Source: Flavobacteriales bacterium UBA3376 (GTDB taxonomy: Bacteria > Bacteroidota > Bacteroidia > Flavobacteriales > Weeksellaceae). From it: a DNA stretch of 31,225 bases. The first letter of the stretch is position 1; every line of letters begins with the position of its first letter. The position numbers were made by a program, and so were the translations under genes. The notes under the pieces were generated by a model. It searched no databases, was not told the origin of the DNA, and saw nothing but the letters and a program-made list of their open reading frames with translations. Of the stretch, positions 22,996 to 31,225 are shown piece by piece. The stretch is from NCBI GenBank assembly GCA_002359055.1, contig DEQC01000008.1, positions 31,826 through 63,050 of the forward strand, read 5' to 3'.

Positions 22996-22996
22996 A

Positions 22997-25171
22997 TTAT
23001 TTTTTGTCTTTATCTTTTCTAAATATACTTCCAATTCCTCTTCCCAATTTATCAAATGCCTCAATTCCTTTGTTCAAAGGCGCTGCACTGAAATCTCCAT
23101 AGTCGTCAATAACAACTCCTGAAGTGTTCTCTTGTGGATAAAATACAATTAAATTGTTTTTGTTCAAATACCTTTCAAGTTTTTCAGGTACTTTTTCTAA
23201 ATAACTTGCATAAGATATCGAACCTCTTCTCGCAGCATTAAATATGATCAAATCATTATCTGAAAATTCCTTTGTAATGATCAGGAAATCTTCCCAATAA
23301 GTAAAGTTTATATGATTGATTTTACCACTTAGCTTATTGGTTTTCATAATGCTTTGAATCGCTTTGTAAGTTTTTTCTTCTGAATACAAAGTAATGGGTA
23401 TGGTGTATTCTTGCGAAATTCTAATCACTTTTTGAACTATGGCTATAAATCCAATCTCCTTTTCTGAAAATGGCGGACATATAAACACCAACTTTTTGTT
23501 CTCTATCAAAGGTCTTGTGAAATTCCCTATGATGAGATTTTTATCGATATTATTGACAATTGAATCAATTTTTTCACCTAAAATCCTATCGATAAATGCA
23601 GATTTTCTCGGCCAACCCAAAATTACAAAATCAGCCATGATTTCTTTGGCAGCTCTTGCGATTCCACTTGCCGGATTGTGATCGATGGTTGTTATTATAT
23701 CTATGTTTGTCTCGGTGGCTGAACCTTGAACAATGAATTTTTCTAATTCATTTCTATATTTTAAAATATTGGTTTCAGCCTCATCATTGTTCGGAACCAC
23801 AGATAAAAGTGAAACTGGATTGTCCGAGTTTTTATCTTTGATGATCAATGCGAAATCGAGTAATTTTTCAAGAAAATCCAAATTCGCTACTGGAATCAAA
23901 ATTCTCTCGTTGTATTTGCTCTGACTTTTCGTTTCTACAGCTGAAGTGATATCTCTTTCGGCAATAGCAATCTTTTTTGCTGCTTTTTCTGTTGCGAAAG
24001 AAGCTATAACACAGGTAATTAAAATTAAAACAATGGTTCCGTTAAGTATGCCTTCATCGATAATTCCTTCCCTGTACCCAACCATGATAATCGCAAGTGT
24101 AGCAGCTGCGTGACCACTACTTAACCCAAAAATAACTTGTCTTTCAGCCGATGTATATTTAAATGTTTTTTGTGTGAACCATGCTGCCAACCATTTACCA
24201 ACGATTGCTACAACACTCAGAGTGATCGATACAACTATTGCTTCAGACCCACTCAATAAAACGCTGACGTCAACCAACATACCTACTGAAATCAGGAAGA
24301 ATGGTATGAACAAAGAATTCCCCATGAATTCAATTCTATTCATCAAAGCTGAAGAATTTGGAATCAATGGATTTAATGCCAAACCAGCGACGAACGCACC
24401 GATGATGGCTTCAATTCCTGCTGCTTCTGCTAAGAACGCAGCGAAAAATACTACGGCTAAAACAAATATATAATGGGCATGTTTTTCACTTTCCAATTTT
24501 TTGAAAAACCATTTAGCAACTCTTGGAATTAAAATGAACATAATGGCAGAGAAAATTGCCAAAGAAACTCCAAATTGAACCCAAAATGCTTGATCCAGCG
24601 TTCCTTTGCTATTTCCTAAAATTATTGCCAAAATGATAAGAACTGCGGTGTCGGTTAAAATCGTTCCACCCACTGTGATTGCAACTGCTTGATTTTTAGA
24701 GACACCCATTTTGCTGACGATAGGATAAGCGATGAGCGTATGGGTTGCAAACATACTGGCTGTGAGGAAACTGGCATTGAAATCAAAATCGTAAAAGTAG
24801 CCTAAAACATAATACATCACTGGAAAACCGATGGCGATAGGAATCAGAAATGTATAGGCACCAAAGACTAAACTCTTGTTCCGATTGGCTTTGAATTCGT
24901 TGAGATCCAATTCTAAACCTGCGATGAACATTATATACAATAAACCTATGGTGGAAAATAACTGAACGCCAAAATTGTTTTCAAGTATGTTGAAACCGTG
25001 CGGTCCAATGATTACACCAGAAATAATTAATCCGATGATTCCAGGAATATTTAACCTTTTTAACAGAATTGGTGCCAACAAAATAATGAACAATATCAGT
25101 GAGAAAACCAATACTGGATTTTGAAGTGGCAACACAAATTCGTGCTTTAGGTGGTCGAAAAAATTCGTCAT
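22997..25171 (-). CDS. CPA2-type cation/proton antiporter with C-terminal universal-stress (UspA-like) domains
   Basis: 724 residues. The N-terminal Na+/H+ exchanger domain (about 15-400, 12 or so helices) shows RLNIPGIIGLIISGVIIGPHG, FIAGLELDL, and ILTDTAVLI, the TD position that marks the ion site of the family, plus GAFVAGLALNPLIP. The C-terminal soluble part (about 420-685) looks like two tandem UspA-like alpha/beta repeats: the first begins at YNERILIPVANLDFLEKLLDFAL and ends VILGWPRKS (a G-rich nucleotide-loop-like element), and the second begins KLVFICPPFSEKE. It likely moves K+ or Na+ against H+ and is gated by the cytoplasmic domains. Followed one base later by an SDR. No RCK/TrkA-N domain is present, unlike KefB/KefC. 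Confidence 0.9.
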   Translation of the reverse strand: MTNFFDHLKHEFVLPLQNPVLVFSLILFIILLAPILLKRLNIPGIIGLIISGVIIGPHGFNILENNFGVQLFSTIGLLYIMFIAGLELDLNEFKANRNKSLVFGAYTFLIPIAIGFPVMYYVLGYFYDFDFNASFLTASMFATHTLIAYPIVSKMGVSKNQAVAITVGGTILTDTAVLIILAIILGNSKGTLDQAFWVQFGVSLAIFSAIMFILIPRVAKWFFKKLESEKHAHYIFVLAVVFFAAFLAEAAGIEAIIGAFVAGLALNPLIPNSSALMNRIEFMGNSLFIPFFLISVGMLVDVSVLLSGSEAIVVSITLSVVAIVGKWLAAWFTQKTFKYTSAERQVIFGLSSGHAAATLAIIMVGYREGIIDEGILNGTIVLILITCVIASFATEKAAKKIAIAERDITSAVETKSQSKYNERILIPVANLDFLEKLLDFALIIKDKNSDNPVSLLSVVPNNDEAETNILKYRNELEKFIVQGSATETNIDIITTIDHNPASGIARAAKEIMADFVILGWPRKSAFIDRILGEKIDSIVNNIDKNLIIGNFTRPLIENKKLVFICPPFSEKEIGFIAIVQKVIRISQEYTIPITLYSEEKTYKAIQSIMKTNKLSGKINHINFTYWEDFLIITKEFSDNDLIIFNAARRGSISYASYLEKVPEKLERYLNKNNLIVFYPQENTSGVVIDDYGDFSAAPLNKGIEAFDKLGRGIGSIFRKDKDKK

Positions 25172-25225
25172 AAATTTTTATTTTATCATCGGTAAAAGAA
25201 TTCAATTCTTATGGCCGAAAATGAA

Positions 25226-25266
25226 TTTGACTGAACTAAAATTAATAAAACTTAAGTTCAGTCAAA
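25226..25266 (-). other. Perfect 12-base inverted repeat between crotonase and antiporter genes
   Basis: TTTGACTGAACT (25226-25237) and its exact complement AGTTCAGTCAAA (25255-25266) are separated by a 17-base AT-rich spacer, starting 4 bases after the crotonase stop. A stable hairpin is expected. There is no good T-run after it on the minus strand, so it is either a weak terminator, an mRNA-stabilising stem for the crotonase message, or a binding site upstream of the antiporter gene. Confidence 0.7.
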
Positions 25267-25270
25267 CAAT

Positions 25271-26041
25271 TTATTTAAAATTGGGCTTTCTTTTTTCTAA
25301 AAATGCACTCACTCCTTCTTTGAAATCTTCTTTTTCGAATAGTTCGCCAAAACTTTTTATTTCGATTTCAAAACCTTCTTTTGTATCGCTTGAATTAATT
25401 GCTTCTATTGCTTTTTCAATAGCTACAGATGAATTTTGAGCAATTTTTGAAGCTATGGCTTTGGTTTTTTCTAATAAATCTTCTTGACTTACGACCTCAT
25501 TCACCAAACCGATTTCAAAAGCTCTTTGTGCTGAAATCATTTCTGCAGTGAAAATCATTTGCGCCGCTCTTCCTTTACCGACCAATTTTGGCAAGCGTTG
25601 TGTACCTCCGTAACCAGGAATCAATCCTAAGGTAACTTCTGGCAAACCTAACTTTGCATTCTCAGAAGCAATTCTAAAGTCAGCTGCCATTGCCAACTCC
25701 AATCCACCTCCCAAAGCAAAACCGTTGATCGCTGCTATGATTGGTTTTGGGAATTGTTCGATTTTATTGAAAACTTCTTCTTGACCTTTTCTCGCCAATT
25801 CAGCTCCTTGTGCTCCATTGAAATCACTGAACTCTTTGATGTCGGCGCCCGCTACAAAGGATCTGTCTCCACTTCCAGTGAAAATGATAACTCTTATGTC
25901 TGAATTATTTTTTGCTTCATCTAAAAATGAACTTATTTCAGAAAGTAAATCCTTGTTTAAAGCGTTTAAAGCCTTTGGGCGATTAAGCGTTACAGTTGCT
26001 ATCTTGTCTGATAAATCGATTAATAGGTTTGAATAGTTCAT
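25271..26041 (-). CDS. Enoyl-CoA hydratase/isomerase (crotonase family)
   Basis: A 256-residue crotonase that adds water across the 2,3-double bond of enoyl-CoA (fatty-acid oxidation or short-chain acyl-CoA breakdown). It has the oxyanion-hole residues A66 (in AGADIKEF) and G112 (in ALGGGLELA), and both catalytic glutamates E115 and E135 (LPEVTLGLIPGYGGTQRLP), so a true hydratase is expected rather than an isomerase or dehalogenase. The C-terminal SAFLEKRKPNFK end is typical. It is transcribed alone or with the antiporter downstream, depending on whether the hairpin after it terminates. Confidence 0.93.
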   Translation of the reverse strand: MNYSNLLIDLSDKIATVTLNRPKALNALNKDLLSEISSFLDEAKNNSDIRVIIFTGSGDRSFVAGADIKEFSDFNGAQGAELARKGQEEVFNKIEQFPKPIIAAINGFALGGGLELAMAADFRIASENAKLGLPEVTLGLIPGYGGTQRLPKLVGKGRAAQMIFTAEMISAQRAFEIGLVNEVVSQEDLLEKTKAIASKIAQNSSVAIEKAIEAINSSDTKEGFEIEIKSFGELFEKEDFKEGVSAFLEKRKPNFK

Positions 26042-26180
26042 ATTAATAAAATTTTGGTTAAAAATACGGAATTCATCATGTTCCCAAAAGCTTTGTAGAA
26101 ATCTTTATTGAAATTAAACAAATGAACGTTGATATTCAATGGTTTATGTGTTTGTTAAAGCGTTGCTAACTCTACAAAAG

Positions 26181-26219
26181 AAAAAAACAGTCCTATCAAA
26201 TTTTTGAAAGGACTGTTTT
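26181..26219 (-). terminator. Intrinsic terminator after icd
   Basis: AAAACAGTCCT (26184-26194) pairs perfectly with AGGACTGTTTT (26209-26219), and inner CAAA/TTTG pairing extends the stem. The A-run at 26181-26187 gives a U-tract on the minus strand. It lies just past the icd stop. Confidence 0.88.
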
Positions 26220-26237
26220 CGTTTAGTTATCAGAAGT

Positions 26238-28454
26238 TTAAATACTATCTATGATGTTATTTAAAGTTTCAGATGGACGCATTGCAGCGTAAGTCTTAGC
26301 TTCGTCTTGCTTGTAGTATCCACCGATATCCTGTGGTTTATTTTGCGCACCAATTAACTCCTCATTGATTTTTTCTTCATTGGATTTTAGTCGCTCGGCA
26401 ATTGGAGCAAATTTATCTGCCAATTCATTGTCTTTGGTTTGATTTGCTAAAGCTTCTGCCCAATACATCGCTAAATAATAATGAGAACCTCTGTTGTCGA
26501 TAGTTCCTAATTTTCTACCAGGCGATTTGTTGGTTTCTAAGAATTTAGCATTTGCTTCATCCAAAGCATCGGCTAAAACTTGTGCTTTTGGATTGTCTTG
26601 TGTTTGAGCCAAATGTTCAAGTGATGCTTGTAAAGCCAAGAATTCACCCAAAGAATCCCATCTTAAATATCCTTCTTCGATGAATTGTTCGATGTGTTTT
26701 GGAGCAGATCCTCCCGCACCAGTTTCAAACAATCCACCTCCATTCATCAATGGAACTATAGAAAGCATTTTAGCAGAAGTACCTAATTCTAATATCGGGA
26801 ACATATCGGTGATATAATCTCTCAATACGTTACCTGAAACAGAAATGGTGTCTTTGCCTTCTCTTGCTCTTTTCAAAGTTTCTCTCATCGCATCGTTTAC
26901 ATTCATGATTCGAATGTCTAAACCTGTAGTATCGTGTTCTTTCAAATAAGTTTCAACTTTCTTTCTAACCTCTCTATCGTGAGCTCTATTTTCATCCAAC
27001 CAGAAAATAGCTGGAGTATCGGATAGTCTGGCTCTATTGACAGCTAACTTCACCCAGTCTTGGATAGGAGCATCTTTTACTTGACACATTCTGAAAATGT
27101 CACCTGCTTCAACTTTTTGTTCCAATAAAACATTTCCATTAACTTCTTCAACTTTAATAGTTCCTTCAGCATCGGCTTGGAAAGTTTTGTCATGCGAACC
27201 ATATTCTTCCGCTTTTTGAGCCATCAGTCCAACGTTTGGAACGGTACCCATAGTTGTAGGATCCAAAGTTCCATTTTCTTTCATATCATCGATAACCGCT
27301 TGGAAGAAACCAGCATATGAGCGATCTGGAATGATAGCAACAGTATCTTCTTCCTGTCCATCTTTGTTCCACATTTTACCTCCATTTCTAACCAACGAAG
27401 CCATAGAAGCATCGACGATTATATCCGAAGGAACATGGAAATTGGTAATTCCTCTGTCTGAGTTTACCATTGCGATTCTCGGTCCGTTTTCAATTGCTTT
27501 TTCGATGTCCGCTTTTATGTTTTCTTCTTCAGCATGACCTTTGATTCTGTCATATAAATTAGCCAATCCGTTGTTTGGATTGATGTCTAACTCCTTGAAT
27601 AAATCAGCATATTTTGTAAATACTTCCTTGAAATAAGTTTCTACAATTGCACCAAACATAATTGGGTCAGAAACTTTCATCATAGTTGCTTTCAAGTGAG
27701 CTGACAACAATACATCTCTGTTTTTTGCTTCTTGAATGGCTTCATTTACAAAAGATTTCAAAGAATTTAAGCTCATGATGGAAGTATCGATGATCTCTCC
27801 TGCCAATAAAGGAGCAGCTTGTTTCAAAACTTTGGTCGAACCATCTTTGCCATAAAAAACAATTTTGTATTCGGTGTCATTTTCAATTGTTGTAGAAGAT
27901 TCAGTTCCGTAGAAATCTCCTTCTTGCATATGGGCAACATCGGTTTTGCTCTCTTTGCTCCATTCGCCCATTCTGTGAGGATTTGCTTTGGCGAAGTTTT
28001 TAACCGCTCGGGCAGCTCTTCGGTCAGAGTTTCCTTCTCTTAAAACAGGGTTTACAGCACTACCTAAAACTTTTGCATATTTTGCTTGAATCGATTTCTC
28101 TTCATCATTTTTAGGTTCGGTAGGATAATTTGGAACTTGGTATCCTTTGGATTGTAATTCCTTGATAGCAGCGTTTAGCTGAGGAATGGAAGCTGAAATA
28201 TTTGGTAATTTAATGATGTTGGCTTCAGGAGTTTTGGCCAAAGCACCTAATTCTGCAAGTGCATCCGAAATTTTTTGATCGTCTTTTAAAAATTCAGGAA
28301 AGTTCGCCAATATTCTACCTGCAAGTGAAATATCTGCAACCTCAATTTCAATGTTCGCTGATTTAGTGAAGCCTTGAACAATGGGCAAAAACGAATGCGT
28401 TGCCAACATTGGTGCCTCATCGGTCATAGTGTAATGAATCTTTGATTTTGACAT
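26238..28454 (-). CDS. icd: NADP-dependent isocitrate dehydrogenase, monomeric type (IDH-II)
   Basis: 738 residues; oxidises isocitrate to 2-oxoglutarate in the TCA cycle. The size and sequence are those of the monomeric enzyme, unrelated in length to the 400-residue dimeric type: start KIHYTMTDEAPMLATHSFLP, then NILREGNSDRRAA-like VLREGNSDRRAARAVKNFAK, MSLNSLKSF (substrate loop), and NRGSHYYLAMYWAEALA near the end. The frame is open to 28484, but I take the ATG at 28454 (MSKSKIHY), since the 10 residues before it are not family sequence. It stands alone with its own terminator and a candidate promoter about 80 bases upstream. Confidence 0.95.
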   Translation of the reverse strand: MSKSKIHYTMTDEAPMLATHSFLPIVQGFTKSANIEIEVADISLAGRILANFPEFLKDDQKISDALAELGALAKTPEANIIKLPNISASIPQLNAAIKELQSKGYQVPNYPTEPKNDEEKSIQAKYAKVLGSAVNPVLREGNSDRRAARAVKNFAKANPHRMGEWSKESKTDVAHMQEGDFYGTESSTTIENDTEYKIVFYGKDGSTKVLKQAAPLLAGEIIDTSIMSLNSLKSFVNEAIQEAKNRDVLLSAHLKATMMKVSDPIMFGAIVETYFKEVFTKYADLFKELDINPNNGLANLYDRIKGHAEEENIKADIEKAIENGPRIAMVNSDRGITNFHVPSDIIVDASMASLVRNGGKMWNKDGQEEDTVAIIPDRSYAGFFQAVIDDMKENGTLDPTTMGTVPNVGLMAQKAEEYGSHDKTFQADAEGTIKVEEVNGNVLLEQKVEAGDIFRMCQVKDAPIQDWVKLAVNRARLSDTPAIFWLDENRAHDREVRKKVETYLKEHDTTGLDIRIMNVNDAMRETLKRAREGKDTISVSGNVLRDYITDMFPILELGTSAKMLSIVPLMNGGGLFETGAGGSAPKHIEQFIEEGYLRWDSLGEFLALQASLEHLAQTQDNPKAQVLADALDEANAKFLETNKSPGRKLGTIDNRGSHYYLAMYWAEALANQTKDNELADKFAPIAERLKSNEEKINEELIGAQNKPQDIGGYYKQDEAKTYAAMRPSETLNNIIDSI

Positions 28455-28531
28455 TTTGTTTTGTTTGAATGATGTGATTATCAATTAATATTTTTTTGCC
28501 TTACTGATGATAAGGTCTTTTAATCGAGTTG

Positions 28532-28539
28532 CAAAATTA
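28532..28539 (-). promoter_or_regulatory. Candidate -7 box (TAATTTTG) for icd
   Basis: The minus strand reads TAATTTTG, matching TAnnTTTG. The -33 element is not clear. It would give a leader of about 70 bases. Confidence 0.4.
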
Positions 28540-28715
28540 GCAAATTTTGAGCGAATTAGAGCATTTGTTAATTAGAGTTTCAACAAAAGCTGAGGTATAT
28601 TATGATTTGTATAATTAAAACTCTATATATAAACGGAAATTTGAATTTTTCAGGATTTAGTTTGCAAATAATAAAATTCAAATGAACGATTGTTGATCGT
28701 ATCGATTGATGAAAT

Positions 28716-28746
28716 TTTGTATATCAATCTCACTTCCTTAACTTTG
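28716..28746 (+). promoter_or_regulatory. Promoter of the M3 peptidase gene
   Basis: TTTG (28716-28719), exactly 19 bases, then TAACTTTG (28739-28746): the best two-element match in the window. Transcription should start near 28752, downstream of the first possible start codon (28690), which settles the start at 28771. Confidence 0.72.
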
Positions 28747-28770
28747 GCTGAAACAAAATTAGAATCGAAT

Positions 28771-30894
28771 ATGAAATTAAAACATTTAGCCATTGCTTCT
28801 ATGTTTGCTTTTGCAGTAATAAGTTGTAATAAGCAAACTGAGAGCAGTGTAGAAAGTTACACAGAAGAAGACATGAAAGAAAATCCATTAGTGCAGCAGA
28901 GTTCATTGCCCTATTTTGCACCTGAGTTCGATAAAATTAAAATAGAACATTTTAAACCTGCATTGGAATATGGACTTCAATTGCAAAGTGAAGCTATCGA
29001 ACAAATAGTTAATAATCCTGAAGAACCAACCTTTGAAAATACTTTGGTAGCTCTGGAAAAATCTGGAGAAGTTCTTTCACGTGCTTCAAGAGTTTTTTAC
29101 GCTTTGACTTCAGCGGATACCAATGATGAGCTAAATGCTATCAAAGAAGAGATGACGCCAAAGTTCAGCGAGCACTCTGATAATATAGTTTTGAATGAAA
29201 AGCTTTTCCAAAGAATTAAAACCTTGTACGATCAAATAGACGACTTGGATTTGGATCAAGAGGATAGAAAGTTGTTGGAAATCACTTATCAAAACTTTGA
29301 AAAAGAAGGAGCGAATTTAAATCCTGAAGATAAAGAAAAGTTAAAAGAAATCAACTCGAAATTGGCGACTTTGACCAATAGGTTTGGTCAAACTTTGTTG
29401 GATGCTACCAATGCTGCTTCAGTGGTTGTTACCGATGTTGAGAAGTTGAGTGGTTTGACGGAAGGAGAAATTAATTCTTTGAAAGTTGATGGAAAAGATG
29501 AGTGGTTAATTCCAATTCATAACACAACTCAACAACCTTTGACTCAAGCGTTGGACGATAGAGAACTTAGAGAGGAATTGTTCAAAGCGAGCTGGAGCAG
29601 AACGGAAAAAGGAGAATATTCAACACTGGATATGATCAAGGAAATCGTACAATTGAGAAACGATAAAGCGAAGTTGTTAGGGTATGATAATTATGCCGCT
29701 TGGAATTTACAAGATACCATGGTTAAAAATACCGAAACAGTTTTCGATTTTTTCGGAAGTTTAGTTCAGCCAACAGTTGAAGCGGCTAATAGAGAAGCTT
29801 TGGCTTTGCAACAAATGATCGATGCGTCGGGTGAGGATTTTGAATTAGCACCTTGGGATTGGTCTTATTATGCAGAGAAATTGAGAAAGGAAAAATACGA
29901 TTTAGATGAAAATGAAATCAAACCCTATTTCGTTTTAGAAAACGTTTTGGAAGATGGAGTGTTTTACTCTGCAACTAAATTGTTTGGAATTACATTCAAA
30001 AAGAGAACAGATATTCCAACTTATCATCCAGATGTAGTGGTTTATGAATTGTTTGAGGAGGACGGAACTGAATTAGGATTGTTTTATGGAGATTTCTTCA
30101 AAAGACCGAGCAAAAGAGGAGGAGCTTGGATGAGCAACTTTGTTGGTCAGTCGCATTTGTTCGATACAAAACCAGTTATTTACAACGTATGTAATTACAG
30201 CAAACCAGCTGATGGAGAACCTGCTTTGTTGACTTTTGACGAAGTAGTTACTTTGTTCCACGAATTTGGACATGCCTTGCATGGATTCTTTGCGGATCAA
30301 AAATATCCTTCAATTTCAGGAACAGCTGTAGCACGTGACTTTGTTGAATTGCCTTCACAGGCCAATGAACATTGGGCTTTACATCCTGAAGTTTTGAAAA
30401 ATTATGCAAAACACTATGAAACAGGTGAAGTGATGCCACAATCATTGATCGATAAAATCAAAAATGCTTCTACATTTAATGGGGGCTTCTCATTTGGAGA
30501 ATTGTTGGCAGCTGCTAATTTAGATTTTAACTTTCATACACTGAATGAGATATCATCTGATTTCGATGTGAATGGATTTGAAAAAGAATCTTTAGTAGAA
30601 AAAGGATTGTGGATGGAAAATGTTCCTCCGAGATATAGAGCGACTTACTTTAACCATATTTTCGCTGGTGGATATGCCGGAAGCTATTATGCTTATTTGT
30701 GGACAGATATGTTAGCTTTGGATACAGGTAAATGGTTTGACGAAAATGGTGGTTTAAAACGTGAGAATGGGCAAAGATATAGAGATATGATTCTTTCAAA
30801 AGGAAATACTTTAGATTATCATGAAGCGTACAGAGAGTTTAGAGGAAAAGATCCAAATGTAAATGCAATTTTAGAAAGCAAAGGCTTGAAATAA
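28771..30894 (+). CDS. dcp: M3-family zinc metallopeptidase lipoprotein (dipeptidyl carboxypeptidase type)
   Basis: A 707-residue zinc peptidase that in this family removes C-terminal dipeptides or degrades oligopeptides. A lipoprotein signal peptide (1-18) ends in the lipobox VISC with Cys19, so it is probably anchored in the outer or inner membrane facing the periplasm. The M3 core has H497-E-F-G-H501 (zinc ligands and catalytic Glu498) and the third ligand E526 in DFVELPSQ, plus the FNGGFSFGE and AGGYAGSYYAYLWTD substrate-binding blocks. The frame is open from 28690, but the promoter at 28716-28746 and the signal peptide fix the start at 28771. A bidirectional terminator follows. Confidence 0.92.
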   Translation: MKLKHLAIASMFAFAVISCNKQTESSVESYTEEDMKENPLVQQSSLPYFAPEFDKIKIEHFKPALEYGLQLQSEAIEQIVNNPEEPTFENTLVALEKSGEVLSRASRVFYALTSADTNDELNAIKEEMTPKFSEHSDNIVLNEKLFQRIKTLYDQIDDLDLDQEDRKLLEITYQNFEKEGANLNPEDKEKLKEINSKLATLTNRFGQTLLDATNAASVVVTDVEKLSGLTEGEINSLKVDGKDEWLIPIHNTTQQPLTQALDDRELREELFKASWSRTEKGEYSTLDMIKEIVQLRNDKAKLLGYDNYAAWNLQDTMVKNTETVFDFFGSLVQPTVEAANREALALQQMIDASGEDFELAPWDWSYYAEKLRKEKYDLDENEIKPYFVLENVLEDGVFYSATKLFGITFKKRTDIPTYHPDVVVYELFEEDGTELGLFYGDFFKRPSKRGGAWMSNFVGQSHLFDTKPVIYNVCNYSKPADGEPALLTFDEVVTLFHEFGHALHGFFADQKYPSISGTAVARDFVELPSQANEHWALHPEVLKNYAKHYETGEVMPQSLIDKIKNASTFNGGFSFGELLAAANLDFNFHTLNEISSDFDVNGFEKESLVEKGLWMENVPPRYRATYFNHIFAGGYAGSYYAYLWTDMLALDTGKWFDENGGLKRENGQRYRDMILSKGNTLDYHEAYREFRGKDPNVNAILESKGLK

Positions 30895-30910
30895 AACCTA
30901 ATCAATACAA

Positions 30911-30950
30911 AAAAACACCTTGGCCAAAAATTGATTCAAGGTGTTTTTTT
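30911..30950. terminator. Bidirectional intrinsic terminator between dcp and surE
   Basis: AAAACACCTTG (30912-30922) pairs perfectly with CAAGGTGTTTT (30937-30947) around a 14-base loop, with A-run before and T-run after. It lies between two convergent genes. Confidence 0.88.
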
Positions 30951-30967
30951 ATATCAAAAAATTAACT

Positions 30968-31225
30968 TTATAAATCCCAACGGTTCAAACTGCTTAAATA
31001 ATAATAAGCCGTTAGGTCATATTGAATCGGAACTACAGAGATATAACCTTCTTCTAGCGCCCTTTCATCAGTATCATTTCCTTTGTCGAGGTTTTCGAAT
31101 TTACCTGTGAGCCAATAATAAGTTCTTCCTCTTGGATTGACTCTTTCTTCATAACTCTCTCTCCAGATCGCTTTGGCTTGGCGACAAACTTTTATTCCTT
31201 TCAATTCTTCCTTTGGTAATTTCGG
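30968..31225 (-). CDS. surE: 5'/3'-nucleotidase SurE, C-terminal part
   Basis: Partial: the frame is open to the right edge of the window, giving 85 C-terminal residues. SurE is a metal-dependent phosphatase acting on nucleoside monophosphates, linked to stationary-phase survival. The visible part has GIKVCRQAKAIWRESYEERVNPRGRTYYWLTG, then TDERALEEGYISVVPIQYDLT, both matching the SurE C-terminal region. The catalytic DD and N residues lie outside the window. Confidence 0.85.
   Translation of the reverse strand, partial: PKLPKEELKGIKVCRQAKAIWRESYEERVNPRGRTYYWLTGKFENLDKGNDTDERALEEGYISVVPIQYDLTAYYYLSSLNRWDL

Larger units (their letters stand above)
28455..28770. other. 316-base divergent intergenic region between icd and the M3 peptidase gene
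   Basis: Very AT-rich and without a supported gene. It holds the candidate icd box (28532-28539, minus), the strong promoter of the peptidase (28716-28746, plus), and a short stem CCTTA/TAAGG (28499-28503 with 28511-28515) in the icd leader. Nothing else stands out in the middle 28545-28710. Confidence 0.6.

Noticed and set aside
25196..25210. 15-base palindrome AAGAATT-C-AATTCTT upstream of the antiporter gene as an operator
   Set aside because: It is made only of A/T-rich words including an EcoRI-like core, and such palindromes arise often by chance at this base composition; no second copy is seen.
28690..28770. N-terminal extension of the M3 peptidase by 27 residues
   Set aside because: The promoter boxes at 28716-28746 lie inside it, and the lipoprotein signal peptide begins at 28771.
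1..31225. CRISPR arrays, insertion sequences, prophage, tRNA or rRNA genes, anti-phage islands
   Set aside because: No regularly spaced repeats, transposase or integrase, cloverleaf or rRNA-like sequence was recognised; all gaps are short (at most about 316 bases) and AT-rich.

Overview
This window looks like ordinary chromosome from an AT-rich member of the Bacteroidota, most likely the Flavobacteriia. The grounds are a secreted protein with a type IX secretion (T9SS) sorting tail, an E1-alpha/E1-beta fused 2-oxoacid dehydrogenase, a GTG-started ribosomal protein L13 with the N-terminus usual in flavobacteria, the near absence of Shine-Dalgarno sequences, and repeated TAnnTTTG promoter boxes about 19-21 bases from a TTTG-like element. 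A seven-gene Na+/H+ antiporter operon fits a marine or saline lifestyle, but that is inference.

Layout. Bases 1-408 are the end of pruA (proline catabolism), which meets the Mrp/Mnh antiporter operon mnhABCDEFG (6225 down to 469) at a shared terminator. A cation diffusion facilitator (6410-7288) diverges from mnhA and converges on the fused E1 gene (9773-7350). The translation block rplM-rpsI-rpsB-tsf follows (10071-12734), then a tiny secreted protein that is little more than a T9SS sorting tail (12852-13196). On the minus strand are an MsbA-type ABC exporter and queG (16073-13268). purK (frame-broken) and purE (16230-17863) run into a convergent mscS channel gene with no gap. lplA (18961-19962) and an orphan CpsB/CapC-like PHP protein that has lost nearly all of its metal ligands (20109-20891) come next. 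The minus strand then carries serS, a KefB-like antiporter with universal-stress domains followed by a short-chain dehydrogenase, a crotonase, and monomeric NADP-isocitrate dehydrogenase. An M3-family lipoprotein peptidase (28771-30894) and the end of surE close the window.

The genes are mostly housekeeping: ion and volume homeostasis (Mrp, CDF, KefB-like, MscS), carbon and energy metabolism (PruA, E1, crotonase, IDH, LplA, whose lipoylated products serve 2-oxoacid dehydrogenases), translation (L13, S9, S2, EF-Ts, SerRS, QueG), and envelope or secreted functions (MsbA-like, T9SS-tail protein, M3 lipoprotein). I see no CRISPR array, insertion sequence, prophage, tRNA or rRNA. Nothing here is clearly a new multi-gene system. 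The points most worth a second look are the ligand-less PHP pseudoenzyme, the free-standing T9SS tail, the purK frameshift, and hairpins between genes (rpsB/tsf, crotonase/kefB-like).
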